Source: Natronomonas salsuginis (GTDB taxonomy: Archaea; Halobacteriota; Halobacteria; Halobacteriales; Haloarculaceae). From it: a DNA stretch of 64,000 nt. The notes beneath the pieces are model-generated. The model did no database searches, was not told the DNA's origin, and saw nothing but the letters and a program-made list of their open reading frames with translations. The translations under genes and the position numbers were made by a program. Shown here piece by piece: positions 18,560-27,779 of the stretch. Every line of letters starts with the position of its first letter. The stretch's first letter is position 1. Location of the stretch: positions 116,616-180,615 of the forward strand of contig NZ_QKNX01000006.1 in assembly GCF_005239135.1 (NCBI RefSeq), written 5' to 3'.

Positions 18560-18979
18560 ATGCACGAGGTGTTCGAGAACACCGTCCGGTTCGAAGAAAC
18601 TGACGCCCAGGGAATCGTCTTCTACGGCAACTACGCGACCTACCAGGACGAGTCGTTCAACGAGTACATGGAGGCGATCGGCTTCCCGTTCGACGCGGTG
18701 GACGAGCGCGAGTGGGACGCCCACGTCGTCGACGTGGCGTTGCGCTACCGCAAGCCGGCGACGTTCCGAGACCGGCTCACGAACTCGCTCCGGGTGACCC
18801 GAATCGGGGACTCGAGCATCGAGTTCGCCTACGAGTGCCGCAACGCCGACGGCGAGCTGCTCGCCGACGGCTCCGTGACGCACGTCGTGGTCGACGAGTC
18901 CGGATCGCCGATGCGCGTCCCCGACGAGCTTCGGAACGCGATCGTCGCCTTTCAGGACGAGCCGCCGGAGCTGTCCTGA
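18560..18979 (+). CDS. Acyl-CoA thioesterase, YbgC-type hotdog fold
   Basis: This 139-residue hotdog protein has the 4-hydroxybenzoyl-CoA-thioesterase motif ETDAQGIVFYGNYATYQDE, with the catalytic Asp and Tyr/Asn positions of the YbgC group. It should hydrolyse acyl-CoA thioesters in the cytoplasm; chain length is unknown. The ATG at 18560 fits the family start; an upstream in-frame start at 18533 is less likely. It is followed by an unrelated haloarchaeal protein at 19047. Confidence 0.85.
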   Translation: MHEVFENTVRFEETDAQGIVFYGNYATYQDESFNEYMEAIGFPFDAVDEREWDAHVVDVALRYRKPATFRDRLTNSLRVTRIGDSSIEFAYECRNADGELLADGSVTHVVVDESGSPMRVPDELRNAIVAFQDEPPELS

Positions 18980-19046
18980 CCGCTCTCCGAATCGCCCGGA
19001 CGACCGCGTCGGCAGGTTCTTTTTCGCGGCGGTCCTCCGGCCGCAC

Positions 19047-19433
19047 ATGGGGTCGTCACCGGCGGTCGTCGAACGGCTCGAACGCAACCTGATGAGCCTC
19101 GGCATCTACGTGGAGCGACACGCCCGCGAGTCGGAGACGATCCACGTCGAGTACGAAACGGCCGCCGGGCTGACGAACGGCGATCTCGGCAACGTCTGCT
19201 CTGAGCTCCGCGACACCCACGAGGCGGGCTGGAAGCCGCGCGACTGTCGCTTTTGGGTCTTCGACACCGACGGCGGATTCGTCGGCCAGTGGGCGGTTCG
19301 GGCGGGCTGGCTCCGCGCGCTCGATCGCGAAAATCTCTCGGAGACCGACTTCTCGACGCTCGTGCTCTCGACGCGGGAGCCGGCCGACGACCCGCCCGCG
19401 GCGGTGCCGGCGTTCGGCGAAGGGACCGATTAG
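19047..19433 (+). CDS. Conserved haloarchaeal protein of unknown function (128 aa)
   Basis: This soluble acidic protein contains AGWKPRDCRFWVFDTDGGFV, with a Trp-rich strand, and an N-terminal helical region. The look is of a small haloarchaea-specific family (DUF8159-like, from memory). It has one Cys in the first half and one in the middle and no catalytic motif. The ATG at 19047 follows a T/G-rich stretch (GTTCTTTTTC) near 19014-19024 that may serve as its promoter or as a terminator of the thioesterase gene. Confidence 0.55.
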   Translation: MGSSPAVVERLERNLMSLGIYVERHARESETIHVEYETAAGLTNGDLGNVCSELRDTHEAGWKPRDCRFWVFDTDGGFVGQWAVRAGWLRALDRENLSETDFSTLVLSTREPADDPPAAVPAFGEGTD

Positions 19434-19462
19434 CCGCCGATATCGAACCGATCGGAACGCGG

Positions 19463-19478
19463 TTTGCCGTTTGGCAAA
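19463..19478. promoter_or_regulatory. Inverted repeat TTTGCC-GTTT-GGCAAA
   Basis: A perfect 6-base inverted repeat with a 4-base loop lies between the genes ending at 19433 and starting at 19517, directly before a TATA-like CTATTATT (19482-19489). At this position it would overlap the upstream promoter element (BRE) and could be an operator. Confidence 0.45.
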
Positions 19479-19516
19479 GACACTATTATTGTCCGTCGCA
19501 CTCGATCGGGAACCGT

Positions 19517-20356
19517 ATGAGCCACACAGACTGGGTCGCAGCGCAGGATTCGGTCCGCGTCGAAACGGAGTTCCACGAGTTCGACGTCGCCTACCGGGAG
19601 GAGGGGACGGGCGACTCGGCGACGCTGTTCGTCCACGGGATCCCCACCTGGGGGTATCTGTTCAGAGACGTCTACACGGCCGCCGATCACGCTCTGGTTC
19701 CGGACCTGGCGGGGTACGGCTACACCGAACATGTCGGCCCCGGTGGCTACGATCGGTCGATTCGCGCCCAGGAGGAACTGCTCGTGGGCTTTCTCGACGA
19801 ACTCGGCCACGAGTCGGTCCAAGTCGTCGCCCACGACATCGGTGCCGGGGCGGCGCTGCGGCTGGCGACCCACCACCCCGACCGCGTCGAGAAACTCGTG
19901 CTCTCGAACGCCGCGTGTTACGACAACTGGCCGGTGCCGTTCATTCACGGCCAGGGCCAACCCGACGAGGCGCGCGACGTGACGAGAGAGGAGCTCGACG
20001 AGACGTTTCAGTTCGTCTTCGGCGAGGGCACCGTCGACGACGAGAACGAGGCGTTCATCGCGGGGATGAAAGCCCCCTTCCTCGAACGCGACCGCGAGCT
20101 GCAGGCGTTCGCGCGCAACGCCGTCTCCACGAACACCAATCACACGCTCGAGGTCGCTCACGCGATCCCCGAGATCGACGTTCCGACCCTGCTGTTGTGG
20201 GGCGGTGACGACGTGCTCGTCTCGACGACGTGGGCCGACCGGCTCGCTGGGGATCTTCCGAACGCGGAGAAGGAGTACCTCGATGAGGCCTACCACTGGG
20301 TAATGCAGGACCGGCCCGAGGCGTACCGAGCGGCGCTCGAAAGATTCTTCGACTGA
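19517..20356 (+). CDS. Alpha/beta hydrolase, haloalkane-dehalogenase-like (Asp nucleophile)
   Basis: This 279-residue protein has the oxyanion motif FVHGIPTWGYLFRDV, close to the HGxPTWxYLxR motif of haloalkane dehalogenases. The nucleophile elbow is VVAHDIGAGA, with Asp107 instead of Ser, as in dehalogenases and epoxide hydrolases. The catalytic His is in AYHWVMQDRP. The halide-binding Trp that usually follows the nucleophile is Ile here, so dehalogenation is possible but not proven; epoxide or ester hydrolysis are alternatives. It has its own promoter with an inverted repeat in front. No transport or halo-organic pathway genes are adjacent. Confidence 0.8.
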   Translation: MSHTDWVAAQDSVRVETEFHEFDVAYREEGTGDSATLFVHGIPTWGYLFRDVYTAADHALVPDLAGYGYTEHVGPGGYDRSIRAQEELLVGFLDELGHESVQVVAHDIGAGAALRLATHHPDRVEKLVLSNAACYDNWPVPFIHGQGQPDEARDVTREELDETFQFVFGEGTVDDENEAFIAGMKAPFLERDRELQAFARNAVSTNTNHTLEVAHAIPEIDVPTLLLWGGDDVLVSTTWADRLAGDLPNAEKEYLDEAYHWVMQDRPEAYRAALERFFD

Positions 20357-20411
20357 CCGGCGCGTCCCGGTCGGCAACCTTTTCACCGCTCCAGGCGTCG
20401 GTTCGCCGGAA

Positions 20412-22268
20412 ATGGTCGGCCCCGTCGTCCTGCAAGCCGGCGTCGAGATCCCGCCGCTGACGACCGCGATACTCCTCGTCTTCGCCATCGTCGCCGTCGC
20501 GCTCGTGCTCTTCGTGATCGAGCCGATCCCGATCGACATCACCGCGATCGGGGTCATGGTCGCGCTCATCGTCCTGCCGGGCACGGGAATCGACGCGGCC
20601 GAGGGCGTCGGCGGCTTCGCCAGCTCGGCGACGATCACGGTGCTCGCGATGTTTATCCTGAGCGAGGGAATCCGCCAGTCAGGGCTCGTCAACATCATCG
20701 CGGTCAGGATCGCTGACCGTTTCGGCGACAGCCCGTTCAAACAGCTGCTCGCCGTGCTCGGACTCTCCGGCGGGGCGGCCGGCTTCATCAACAACACGCC
20801 GGTCGTCGCGATCATGATCCCGATGGTGAACACGATCTCGAAGAAGACCGGCGTCTCCCCCTCGAAGCTACTCATGCCGATCTCCTTCGCGGCGATGCTC
20901 GGCGGGATGTTGACGCTCATCGGCACGTCGACAAACATCCTCGCCTCGGACGTGTCGGGCCGGCTCATCGGCCGGACGTTCTCGATGTTCGAATTCACCC
21001 AACTCGGCCTCGTCGTTCTCGTGACCGGGGTCGTCTACATGGCGACGGTCGGTCGGTATCTCGTCCCCGAGCGGATCTCGACGGGCGACGAACTCGTCGA
21101 GGATTTCGATATGGCGGAGTACCTCACCGAAGTCGTCGTCCGCGATGACTCGCCGTTGGTGGGTGAGACAGTCGAACAGAGCCTCGAAGCGGTCGATCTC
21201 GACGTCGACATCGTCCAGCTCGTCCGCGGCCGATCGGTGTTCTCGGAACCGCTCGCGCGAAAGGAGATCCGCGCCGGCGACATCTTCGTGTTGCGAGCCG
21301 ATCGGGAGACGCTCTTGGAGCTGATAGACACCGAGGGGCTTGACCTCGCCCCCGACGCAGGCGTCACGGACGAGCGCCTCGAAGTGGAGTCCGACGACGT
21401 CGAGCAGGCGGTCGAACAGAGCCTCGTCGAGGTCGTCATCTCGCCGGAAACGTCGCTGGTCGGCGAGACGCTCGAGACGTTGAACTTCAGAACCCGCTAC
21501 GACGCCACCGTCCTCGCCATCCGGCGGGGCGGGCAGATCATTCACGCACGGATGGACGAACGGCGGCTTCGCGGCGGTGACACGCTTTTGATCCAGGCGA
21601 CCGAGGAGACGATTCAGCGGTTCGGTACCGACCGAAACTTCATCCTCGCGCGCGAACTCACGCGACCGGACTTCCGGACGACCCGGATTCCGATCGCCCT
21701 CGGGATCGTCGCTGGGGTCATCGCCCTCGCCGCCCTCGACATCGTGCCAATCCTCGTGAGCGCGCTCGGCGGCGTGGTCGCGATGGTCGCGACCGGGTGC
21801 GTCGAACCGAACGAGGTCTACTCCTCGGTCGATTGGAGCGTGATCTTCCTGCTCGCCGGGCTGATTCCGCTCGGCGTGGCGATGGAGCGAACGGGCGCCG
21901 CAGAGTGGCTCGCCAGCGTCGTCGTCCTCGCCGGGAGCGGGCTCTCGCCGATCGCCTTCTTGGCGCTGTTTTATCTGTTTACCGCTCTCGTCACGAACGT
22001 CGTCAGCAACAACGCGAGCGTCGTGTTGATGATCCCTGTGGCGGTCGACGCCGCTCAGGCGATCGGGGCCGACCCGTTCCCGTTCGTCCTCGCGGTGACG
22101 TTCGCCGCCTCGACGGCGTTGATGACGCCGATCGGCTACCAGACGAACCTGATGGTGTACGCCCCCGGCGGCTACACGTTCACCGACTTCTTCCGGGTCG
22201 GCGCGCCGCTGCAACTGCTGTTGACCGTCGTGACGACGCTCGGGATCGCGGCCATCTGGGGGGTCTGA
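20412..22268 (+). CDS. SLC13-type (DASS) transporter with two TrkA-C domains
   Basis: This 618-residue transporter has about 11-12 membrane helices split by a cytosolic region. The N-terminal half has the family motif GFINNTPVVAIMIPMV and the TSTNILAS segment; the C-terminal half has VSNNASVVLMIPVAV and TPIGYQTNLMVY, the paired SNT-like hairpins of sodium-coupled anion transporters. Between them (about residues 225-405) are two TrkA-C (RCK-C) domains, each with the DSPLVGETVEQ / ETSLVGETLE start and a GD-containing strand (RAGDIFVLRAD, RGGDTLLIQA). Such fusions are annotated as sulfate, dicarboxylate or citrate permeases; the anion cannot be named from sequence. The next gene starts 2 bases after its stop. 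Confidence 0.9.
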   Translation: MVGPVVLQAGVEIPPLTTAILLVFAIVAVALVLFVIEPIPIDITAIGVMVALIVLPGTGIDAAEGVGGFASSATITVLAMFILSEGIRQSGLVNIIAVRIADRFGDSPFKQLLAVLGLSGGAAGFINNTPVVAIMIPMVNTISKKTGVSPSKLLMPISFAAMLGGMLTLIGTSTNILASDVSGRLIGRTFSMFEFTQLGLVVLVTGVVYMATVGRYLVPERISTGDELVEDFDMAEYLTEVVVRDDSPLVGETVEQSLEAVDLDVDIVQLVRGRSVFSEPLARKEIRAGDIFVLRADRETLLELIDTEGLDLAPDAGVTDERLEVESDDVEQAVEQSLVEVVISPETSLVGETLETLNFRTRYDATVLAIRRGGQIIHARMDERRLRGGDTLLIQATEETIQRFGTDRNFILARELTRPDFRTTRIPIALGIVAGVIALAALDIVPILVSALGGVVAMVATGCVEPNEVYSSVDWSVIFLLAGLIPLGVAMERTGAAEWLASVVVLAGSGLSPIAFLALFYLFTALVTNVVSNNASVVLMIPVAVDAAQAIGADPFPFVLAVTFAASTALMTPIGYQTNLMVYAPGGYTFTDFFRVGAPLQLLLTVVTTLGIAAIWGV

Positions 22269-22269
22269 G

Positions 22270-22671
22270 ATGCGCGACGCCGTCCGCGACCGACTGCTGG
22301 ACGCCCACCGTCCCGTCCTCGAGCGCGCGCTCTCGTGTGCGGACGCGGTCGCCGCCGGGTGGGACGGCGAGACGACGACCGACCGGGACGCCGTCGTCGA
22401 CCCGTATCGAACGACGCTCGCGCGGGCCGATCTCCTCGAACCGCTCGTCGGGGCGCTCGCCGATGCCGTCGCGGCCGCCGGCGGCGACCTCGCGGCCCGT
22501 CCGGTCCCCGACGTTCCCTACCTGGCGGTCACGAGCCGCGGCGTCGTGTTGCGCGCGCCCATCGAGTCGGGGCGGCTCGTCGTCACGCTCGCCGCCTTCG
22601 AGATCGACCCGTATCGTCGCGGCCCGGCCTTGCCGGACGCGCTGACGGTCGAGCATCGCCATTCCCCGTGA
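22270..22671 (+). CDS. Conserved haloarchaeal protein (133 aa)
   Basis: This Ala/Arg/Asp-rich protein starts 2 bases after the transporter stop and is surely co-transcribed. It is mostly helical in the first 80 residues, followed by a beta segment (YLAVTSRGVVLRAPIESGRL). No Cys pair, signal or membrane segment. It resembles a haloarchaea-only family of unknown role (DUF7988-like, from memory). It ends 10 bases from the convergent RND transporter gene. Confidence 0.6.
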   Translation: MRDAVRDRLLDAHRPVLERALSCADAVAAGWDGETTTDRDAVVDPYRTTLARADLLEPLVGALADAVAAAGGDLAARPVPDVPYLAVTSRGVVLRAPIESGRLVVTLAAFEIDPYRRGPALPDALTVEHRHSP

Positions 22672-22681
22672 GCGCCGCCGC

Positions 22682-25198
22682 TCACCCCGACAGCGGCGAT
22701 GCCCGCGCTCGAAGCGCCGGCAGGTACCGCGTTTCGAGCGCGTGCCAGACGACGATCACCGAGGGTAGAATGAGGATCGACGCGAGGTACGCGTACAGCA
22801 CGCCCAACGCGAGCAGCAGGCCGAAGTCCGCGATCAGCGGGATGATGGCCAGATACAGCACGCCGAGTCCGCAGACCGTCGTCAGCATGCTTCCGGTGAG
22901 GGCCCCGCCGGTCCCCTGCGCCGTCACGCGGAGCGCGTCATAGAGCTCCTCGCCCGCCTCGAACTCGTCGACGAACCGGTGCATGAAGTGGACGGTGTAG
23001 TCGACGCCCAGCCCGATCGACACCGAGAGGATCGGCGCGTTGAACGGCGTCAGCGGGATCTCGAAGTACCGCATCGAGCCGGCGAGCACCCCGACGGTGA
23101 TCAACACCGGGACGAGGTTGATGACGCCGTAGACGGCCCGCCCCTCGAGCCACCAATAGGAGATCATGAGAAACGACGCCGTGAGCAGGAAGGCGGCGAT
23201 GAGGCTGTTGATCGCCGACTCGGTGATCCGGTTGATGACGACCTGGTTGACGACGAGGTCGCCCGTCGGCACCGCGTCGAGGCGCATGTCCTCGGCGACC
23301 TGCCTCGCGGCGAGCGTCGCCTCTGTCTGGTCAGCGTCCACGTCGAGTTGGTACTCGATGCGGGTCGCGCTCCGGTCCTCGGTCAGCGAGTTGCGGGCCC
23401 GATCGCCGGCCGAGGAGGCCAGAAGCTCCTCGTACACCTCGTCGACGTTTCGATCCGGAATCCCATTGCCGGTCGTGTCGTAGCGCTCGACGGTTCGCTC
23501 GAACTCCGGATCGGCTGCTGCCTGCGACTGCATGACGCCGACGACGCTCGTCGCCTCCGCCCGGCGATCCTCGCTCTCGAACGCCGGCGGCGGATCCTGC
23601 AGCGCGCGATCGATATCTTCGAGCGCCACATCTGATCTGACGTCCCGGTCCTCGATGTACAGCGTGACCGTGCCGACGAACCCCTGCTCGAAGTCCTCCT
23701 CGAGGTAGTCGAGGACGGCCATGAACGTGTACTCCGAGGGGGCGAACGGTTCGGGGAGCGCCTGTAGCTGGTCGATCCGGTCCTCGTTCGGGAAGAACGC
23801 CTCCTGTGAGAACTCCGTGTCGACGCCGCTCCCGTACGCGCCGCCGGCCGCCCCGATGGCGAGCGCTGCCACGAGGACGACCGCGGGCATCGCACGCGCC
23901 GCGGTGACCCCGACCGGGAGGATCGACCCGAGTATCGATCCCTCCCGACCCAGCGCGCTCGTCCCGAAGTCCGGAAACCGCGTTTCCGCCCGAACTCCGT
24001 CGAAAGCGATCTTTCCGGCCGGCAGGAAGACGCCAAAGATGAGGAAGGTGAAGACTATGCCGACCGCCGCCACGATCCCGAAGTCCTGCAGTTGGCTCAG
24101 CGTGCTCGTGAGGTTTGCCGCAAAGCCAATCACCGTCGTGAGCGTGACGATGAGCAGCGCCGTCGAGAGCTGTCGCGTCGTGATCCGCATCGCGTCGGCG
24201 ATGTCGCTCCCGCTGTCGCGCTCCTCGCGATACCGGTTGATGATGTGGATGCCGAAGTCGATTCCGACGGCCAAGAGCAACGGGAAGACGGTAACGAGCG
24301 AGTCCGAGAACGGAATGCCGGCGTAACCCATGAATCCGAACGTCCACACGAGCGTCATGAGCAGGGCGATCACGCCCAACCCGAGGTCGATCGGGTCGCG
24401 GTAGGCGACCACGAGAAAAAAGGTGATGAGCAGCAGCGCCGCCGGAAAGACGAGAATCGCGGTGTCGGTGAGCAGTTGATTGACCTCCTGTTCGATGATC
24501 GCGTCGCCGAAGACGACGACGTTCTCGCCGGACCCGTAGCCGTCGATCCCGGTGACGATGTCGACCGTTCGGAACTGGAGACTGGCGCGGTCGTCCGCGT
24601 CGGCGAGCGGCGGCGTGTCGTAGCTGACGGCCAGTTGTGCGACCGATGCGGAGCCGTCGGCCGGGTTGTAGTCGGTGCTCACCGGGATTCCGACGGCCTC
24701 GTCGGCGTCGGCGAGCGCGCCGCGGATCCGTCGCTCGGAGGCCCCTTCGAGCACCCGACGCTGTTCCTCCGCCGTCGTCGCCGTCGGGTCGAGCTGTTGG
24801 GCCGCGAGCGACGCCGGGCTCGTCGTCGAACTGACCCGGAGCGTGTCGTGCGTTTCGAGCCGGTACTGTGCCTCGATCATCCGCAGGAGGCTCGGCTTCG
24901 AGAGGACGTTTGACTCCTCTAAAAAGAGGTTCGCGCTGGAGCCGCCGCTCGCCCGTCCCCCTCCGTCGAAGTTCTCCTGCATGTCCTCGAGCGCCTCGGA
25001 CTCCTCGAGGTTCTCGGTGAACTGGTCGGTGCCGGCCTGCTGTCCCCCGCCGCCACCGATCCCGCCGGCGAAGATGGCCGTGAGAACGAGAAACGCGAGG
25101 ATGACCGTCTTCGGGCGGTCGATGATGAGCGGGTTGACGCGTCTCGTGAGCGGGTCGGATCGTGCTCGTTCCGCCGGCTCAGTGTCCCGGTCGGTCAT
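22682..25198 (-). CDS. RND superfamily exporter, MmpL/HAE3 type
   Basis: This 838-residue protein has the RND layout: one helix near residue 35, a large extracytoplasmic loop (about 60-245), five helices to about 400, a second helix-loop-helix repeat with a loop about 465-650, and a final helix bundle. The TM4 analogue reads FPLLLAVGIDFGIHIINRY and the second repeat VSIGLGVDYTVHFMHRF, carrying the Asp and His residues of HAE3/MMPL proteins that relay protons. The substrates of the archaeal members, likely hydrophobic lipids or hopanoid-like compounds, are unknown. The gene starts 4 bases after the secreted-protein gene at 25202-26818, so both form one operon controlled from the divergent TetR region. 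Confidence 0.9.
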   Translation of the reverse strand: MTDRDTEPAERARSDPLTRRVNPLIIDRPKTVILAFLVLTAIFAGGIGGGGGQQAGTDQFTENLEESEALEDMQENFDGGGRASGGSSANLFLEESNVLSKPSLLRMIEAQYRLETHDTLRVSSTTSPASLAAQQLDPTATTAEEQRRVLEGASERRIRGALADADEAVGIPVSTDYNPADGSASVAQLAVSYDTPPLADADDRASLQFRTVDIVTGIDGYGSGENVVVFGDAIIEQEVNQLLTDTAILVFPAALLLITFFLVVAYRDPIDLGLGVIALLMTLVWTFGFMGYAGIPFSDSLVTVFPLLLAVGIDFGIHIINRYREERDSGSDIADAMRITTRQLSTALLIVTLTTVIGFAANLTSTLSQLQDFGIVAAVGIVFTFLIFGVFLPAGKIAFDGVRAETRFPDFGTSALGREGSILGSILPVGVTAARAMPAVVLVAALAIGAAGGAYGSGVDTEFSQEAFFPNEDRIDQLQALPEPFAPSEYTFMAVLDYLEEDFEQGFVGTVTLYIEDRDVRSDVALEDIDRALQDPPPAFESEDRRAEATSVVGVMQSQAAADPEFERTVERYDTTGNGIPDRNVDEVYEELLASSAGDRARNSLTEDRSATRIEYQLDVDADQTEATLAARQVAEDMRLDAVPTGDLVVNQVVINRITESAINSLIAAFLLTASFLMISYWWLEGRAVYGVINLVPVLITVGVLAGSMRYFEIPLTPFNAPILSVSIGLGVDYTVHFMHRFVDEFEAGEELYDALRVTAQGTGGALTGSMLTTVCGLGVLYLAIIPLIADFGLLLALGVLYAYLASILILPSVIVVWHALETRYLPALRARASPLSG

Positions 25199-25201
25199 CG
25201 G

Positions 25202-26818
25202 TCAGTCCCTGCGCCGCCACCAGAGGACGCCCCCGGTGAGCAGCGCAACGAGCGCGACGACGCCGACCGCGACGACGAGCGTCGAGGGCCCGTCGTCGCC
25301 GTCGTCGACCCGCTCTTCGATCTCGACCGGGTGTTGGTAGGTGCGCGAGAGCACCGTCTCGTCGCCTTCGGTATCGTACTGGAAGTCGAGTTCGACCCGA
25401 TGCGTCTTCGGCATCGCGCCGCCCGCCGCGGTGAGGTCGAAACGGATCTCGCCCGTCTCGCCCGGTTCGAGCTCGTCGACGAACGCCTCGTCGCTCGACG
25501 TCGACAGCGGGCTATCGGCGTACAGCTTCGCGTTGACGTTCCGGAGCGTCTCGGGACGTTCGTTGGTAATCGACAGCGTGAGCTCGGTCGTCGATCCCTG
25601 CGTCACCCGTACGTCGTCGCCGCCGATCGAGAACTCGCCGCGGCTCTCGTTGACCACGACGCGGTCGGAAACCGGCCCGATCGTCGCCGTCGTGCGCCCG
25701 CCGTTGGCGTATTCGAGCGTGAAGCGGACCTGTCTGGGACCGGGGGACGCTTGGCCGCTCACTTCCGTCGGGTACTCGAAGTCGATCGTCTCCCCGGCGG
25801 CGAGCGCCGGCAGCGCGATCCGTCGCTCCTCGATCACGAGCGAGTCGCTGGCCGGTTCGATGACCAACACGCCGTCGGTGATCTCGCTCGGACCGTCGTT
25901 TCGGACCGTCCCAGTGATGTCGCCGGCGTAGCCGACCGAGAGGGTGTCATCGAGGGTCGAGACGGTGAACGACTGGGCCGCGTTCGGGACGATGCTCCGC
26001 GTCGCAGTCCGCGGCTCGCGGTCGATGCCTTCCTCGTTCTCGTACTCGAAGACGGCCTCGATCGGCTTTTCACCGGCCTGGATCGCCTCGGCGACCGAGA
26101 TGTCAACGCCGACGGTTCGAACCGCGCCCGGATCGAACTCGCCGAGGAACGCCTCGGCGTTGCCGCCGTCGATCGTCACGCCGCCGCCGCCCGTGATCGT
26201 CGCCGTGGTCGCGTAGGCGGTTGCCGAGCCGACGTTCTTGAGTTCGATTTCGGCCTCGCCCGTCGTGCCGGGCTGGGCGTCGGTCGTCACGTTGCCGATC
26301 GCGAAGAGGGCGTCGTCGGTCACCGTCACCTCGAACGTCTCTTCGGTGCTTCGACGGAGGCGCTGGTCGCCGGCCGAGGTCTGCCTATTCGTGACGGAGT
26401 AGTCGATCTCGGCTTCGATCTCGTAGGTTCCGGGGTCGATGTGTTTAGGTACCACGACGCGGAACTCCGCCGACGAGACGGCACCGTCGCGGATCGTCCC
26501 GATCGGTGTTTTACCGGTTCGCACGTCGAACGGTCCCTCGTCGGTAATCTCGACGCTGACGGCGCGAGCGGTCGTCACCGCCCCGGTCGCGGTGCCGGCC
26601 TGGACCGACGCGTCGTTTTGGACGCGCACGACGAACTCCGATTCGGTGCCGGGGGCGACCTCGTTCGCCGGGAGGTACGCGTCCAGTTCGGGTTCGCCTA
26701 GACTCACCTGTCCGACGGCCGCGCCCGAAAAGAGCGTCGTCGTCGCGAGCAGACTGACGACGAGTACGAGGGCGACGAACGCCGCAGATCGAGCGGTAGG
26801 TGATCGCCCGGAACTCAT
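25202..26818 (-). CDS. Secreted Ig-like (COG1361/CARDB) protein, partner of the RND exporter
   Basis: This 538-residue protein has a Sec signal (SAAFVALVLVVSLLATTTLF, cleavage near GAAVGQ), four or five Ig-like domains of COG1361/NEW3 type (for example ITDEGPFDVRTGK, TPGTTGEAEIELKNVGSA-type and ITGTVRNDGPSEITDGV strands), and a C-terminal membrane helix (LVVAVGVVALVALLTGGVLW) ending in WRRRD. It therefore sits outside the cell anchored at its C-terminus. It is the first gene of an operon with the RND exporter (4-base gap), suggesting that it serves as an extracytoplasmic accessory part of the pump. A TATA box on the minus strand at 26843-26852 predicts a leaderless mRNA. Confidence 0.8.
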   Translation of the reverse strand: MSSGRSPTARSAAFVALVLVVSLLATTTLFSGAAVGQVSLGEPELDAYLPANEVAPGTESEFVVRVQNDASVQAGTATGAVTTARAVSVEITDEGPFDVRTGKTPIGTIRDGAVSSAEFRVVVPKHIDPGTYEIEAEIDYSVTNRQTSAGDQRLRRSTEETFEVTVTDDALFAIGNVTTDAQPGTTGEAEIELKNVGSATAYATTATITGGGGVTIDGGNAEAFLGEFDPGAVRTVGVDISVAEAIQAGEKPIEAVFEYENEEGIDREPRTATRSIVPNAAQSFTVSTLDDTLSVGYAGDITGTVRNDGPSEITDGVLVIEPASDSLVIEERRIALPALAAGETIDFEYPTEVSGQASPGPRQVRFTLEYANGGRTTATIGPVSDRVVVNESRGEFSIGGDDVRVTQGSTTELTLSITNERPETLRNVNAKLYADSPLSTSSDEAFVDELEPGETGEIRFDLTAAGGAMPKTHRVELDFQYDTEGDETVLSRTYQHPVEIEERVDDGDDGPSTLVVAVGVVALVALLTGGVLWWRRRD

Positions 26819-27128
26819 CGATCCGATCCGATCGCGGTGAAGGTATAAAAAACGGAAGCGGAGGTGCCGGTTCGTCCGAGGCGGGTGACGGACATCGCGT
26901 CAGCGGGAAGGCGGGACCAATCCATCGCGTCGATAGAGTCACGGAACGGATTTAACGTTTTTGATTGAACGTTTATTCAAAACGGTTAACGCGGTGGGTG
27001 TAGTATACGGCGTATGTCACTCCTGCCCTCCCCAGTCCCCGCTTTCCGGACCTCCACGGCCCCGATCGTCGGACCGCCCGCCGCCGAATCCGGGACAGTC
27101 TTTAGCGCCCTCCACCGAGGTGTCCGAA
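26819..27128. promoter_or_regulatory. Divergent regulatory region, RND operon and TetR gene
   Basis: This 310-base gap contains a minus-strand TATA box (the complement of GTATAAAAAA at 26843-26852) serving the secreted-protein/RND operon, a palindromic TetR-type operator at 26961-26980, and a plus-strand TATA-like CTTTAG near 27100 that would give a leaderless tetR transcript. I see no gene in it. Confidence 0.6.
26961..26980. promoter_or_regulatory. TetR-type operator candidate
   Basis: TTGATTGAACGTTTATTCAA is a near-perfect 20-base palindrome (8 of 10 positions match between half-sites), centred on AACGTT. This closely resembles the TGAnTGAACGTTCAnTCA-type operators of many TetR repressors. 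It lies between the divergent tetR and RND-operon promoters. Confidence 0.65.
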
Positions 27129-27743
27129 ATGGACGTCTTTGAGGATCCCGAGTCGACGCGCGAGGAGATCCTTGCCGCTGCCTACCGTACACTCTGTGAA
27201 CACGGCTACGCTGATCTGACGATGGAACGAATCGGCGAGGAGTTCGACAAGAGCGTCTCGCTCGTCTATCACCACTACGACGGCAAGGACGATCTCCTTC
27301 TCGCGTGTCTGGAGTTCATGCTCGAAAACTACCGGGCCGACACCGACGCCGGTCCGCCCGCCGATCCGCGCGAGGCGATGGAAACGGTCTGTGATCGGCC
27401 GTCGCTCGTGGACGCGCCCGCGGAGGCCCAGCAGTTCGTTCGAGCGCTCGTCGAACTCCGGGGGCAAGCACCGCACAACGAGGCGTACAGGGATTACTTC
27501 ACGCGGAGCGATCGGTTTTTCGAGGCTCAAATCGCAACGATCATTAAGACCGGCGTCGAACAGGGGGTCTTCCGGGCGGTCGATCCGGAGCGAACCGCCC
27601 GGATGATCCACACCGTGCTCTCGGGGGCGTTCTTCCGCTATGCGACCTCGGTGGACGACGCGTGGCTTGCCGACATCCGGGAAGAGCTCCGCGCGTACAA
27701 CGAACGAACGCTGTACCTCCAGGACGGGGACGAAGAGCCGTAA
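27129..27743 (+). CDS. TetR/AcrR family transcriptional regulator
   Basis: This 204-residue regulator has an N-terminal TetR HTH ([20 protein letters not shown], then [15 protein letters not shown] as the recognition helix region, residues about 10-58) and an all-helical ligand/dimer domain ending in [18 protein letters not shown]. It is divergent from the secreted-protein/RND operon, the classic arrangement for a repressor of an efflux pump. The ATG at 27129 was chosen because the frame upstream to 26961 does not resemble TetR. Ligand unknown; by family it would release DNA on binding a hydrophobic molecule. Confidence 0.85.
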   Translation: MDVFEDPESTREEILAAAYRTLCEHGYADLTMERIGEEFDKSVSLVYHHYDGKDDLLLACLEFMLENYRADTDAGPPADPREAMETVCDRPSLVDAPAEAQQFVRALVELRGQAPHNEAYRDYFTRSDRFFEAQIATIIKTGVEQGVFRAVDPERTARMIHTVLSGAFFRYATSVDDAWLADIREELRAYNERTLYLQDGDEEP

Positions 27744-27779
27744 GCGAACCTTTTTATCCGGAACGGTCGGACACGAGGT

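Noticed and set aside
26961..27128. N-terminal extension of the TetR gene
   Set aside because: The added residues (Pro-rich, with Cys) do not resemble TetR N-termini and would overlap the operator and promoter.
27014..27142. 42-codon frame from ATG 27014 overlapping the tetR start
   Set aside because: No promoter at a suitable distance and composition of a chance frame; tetR itself has a TATA near 27100.
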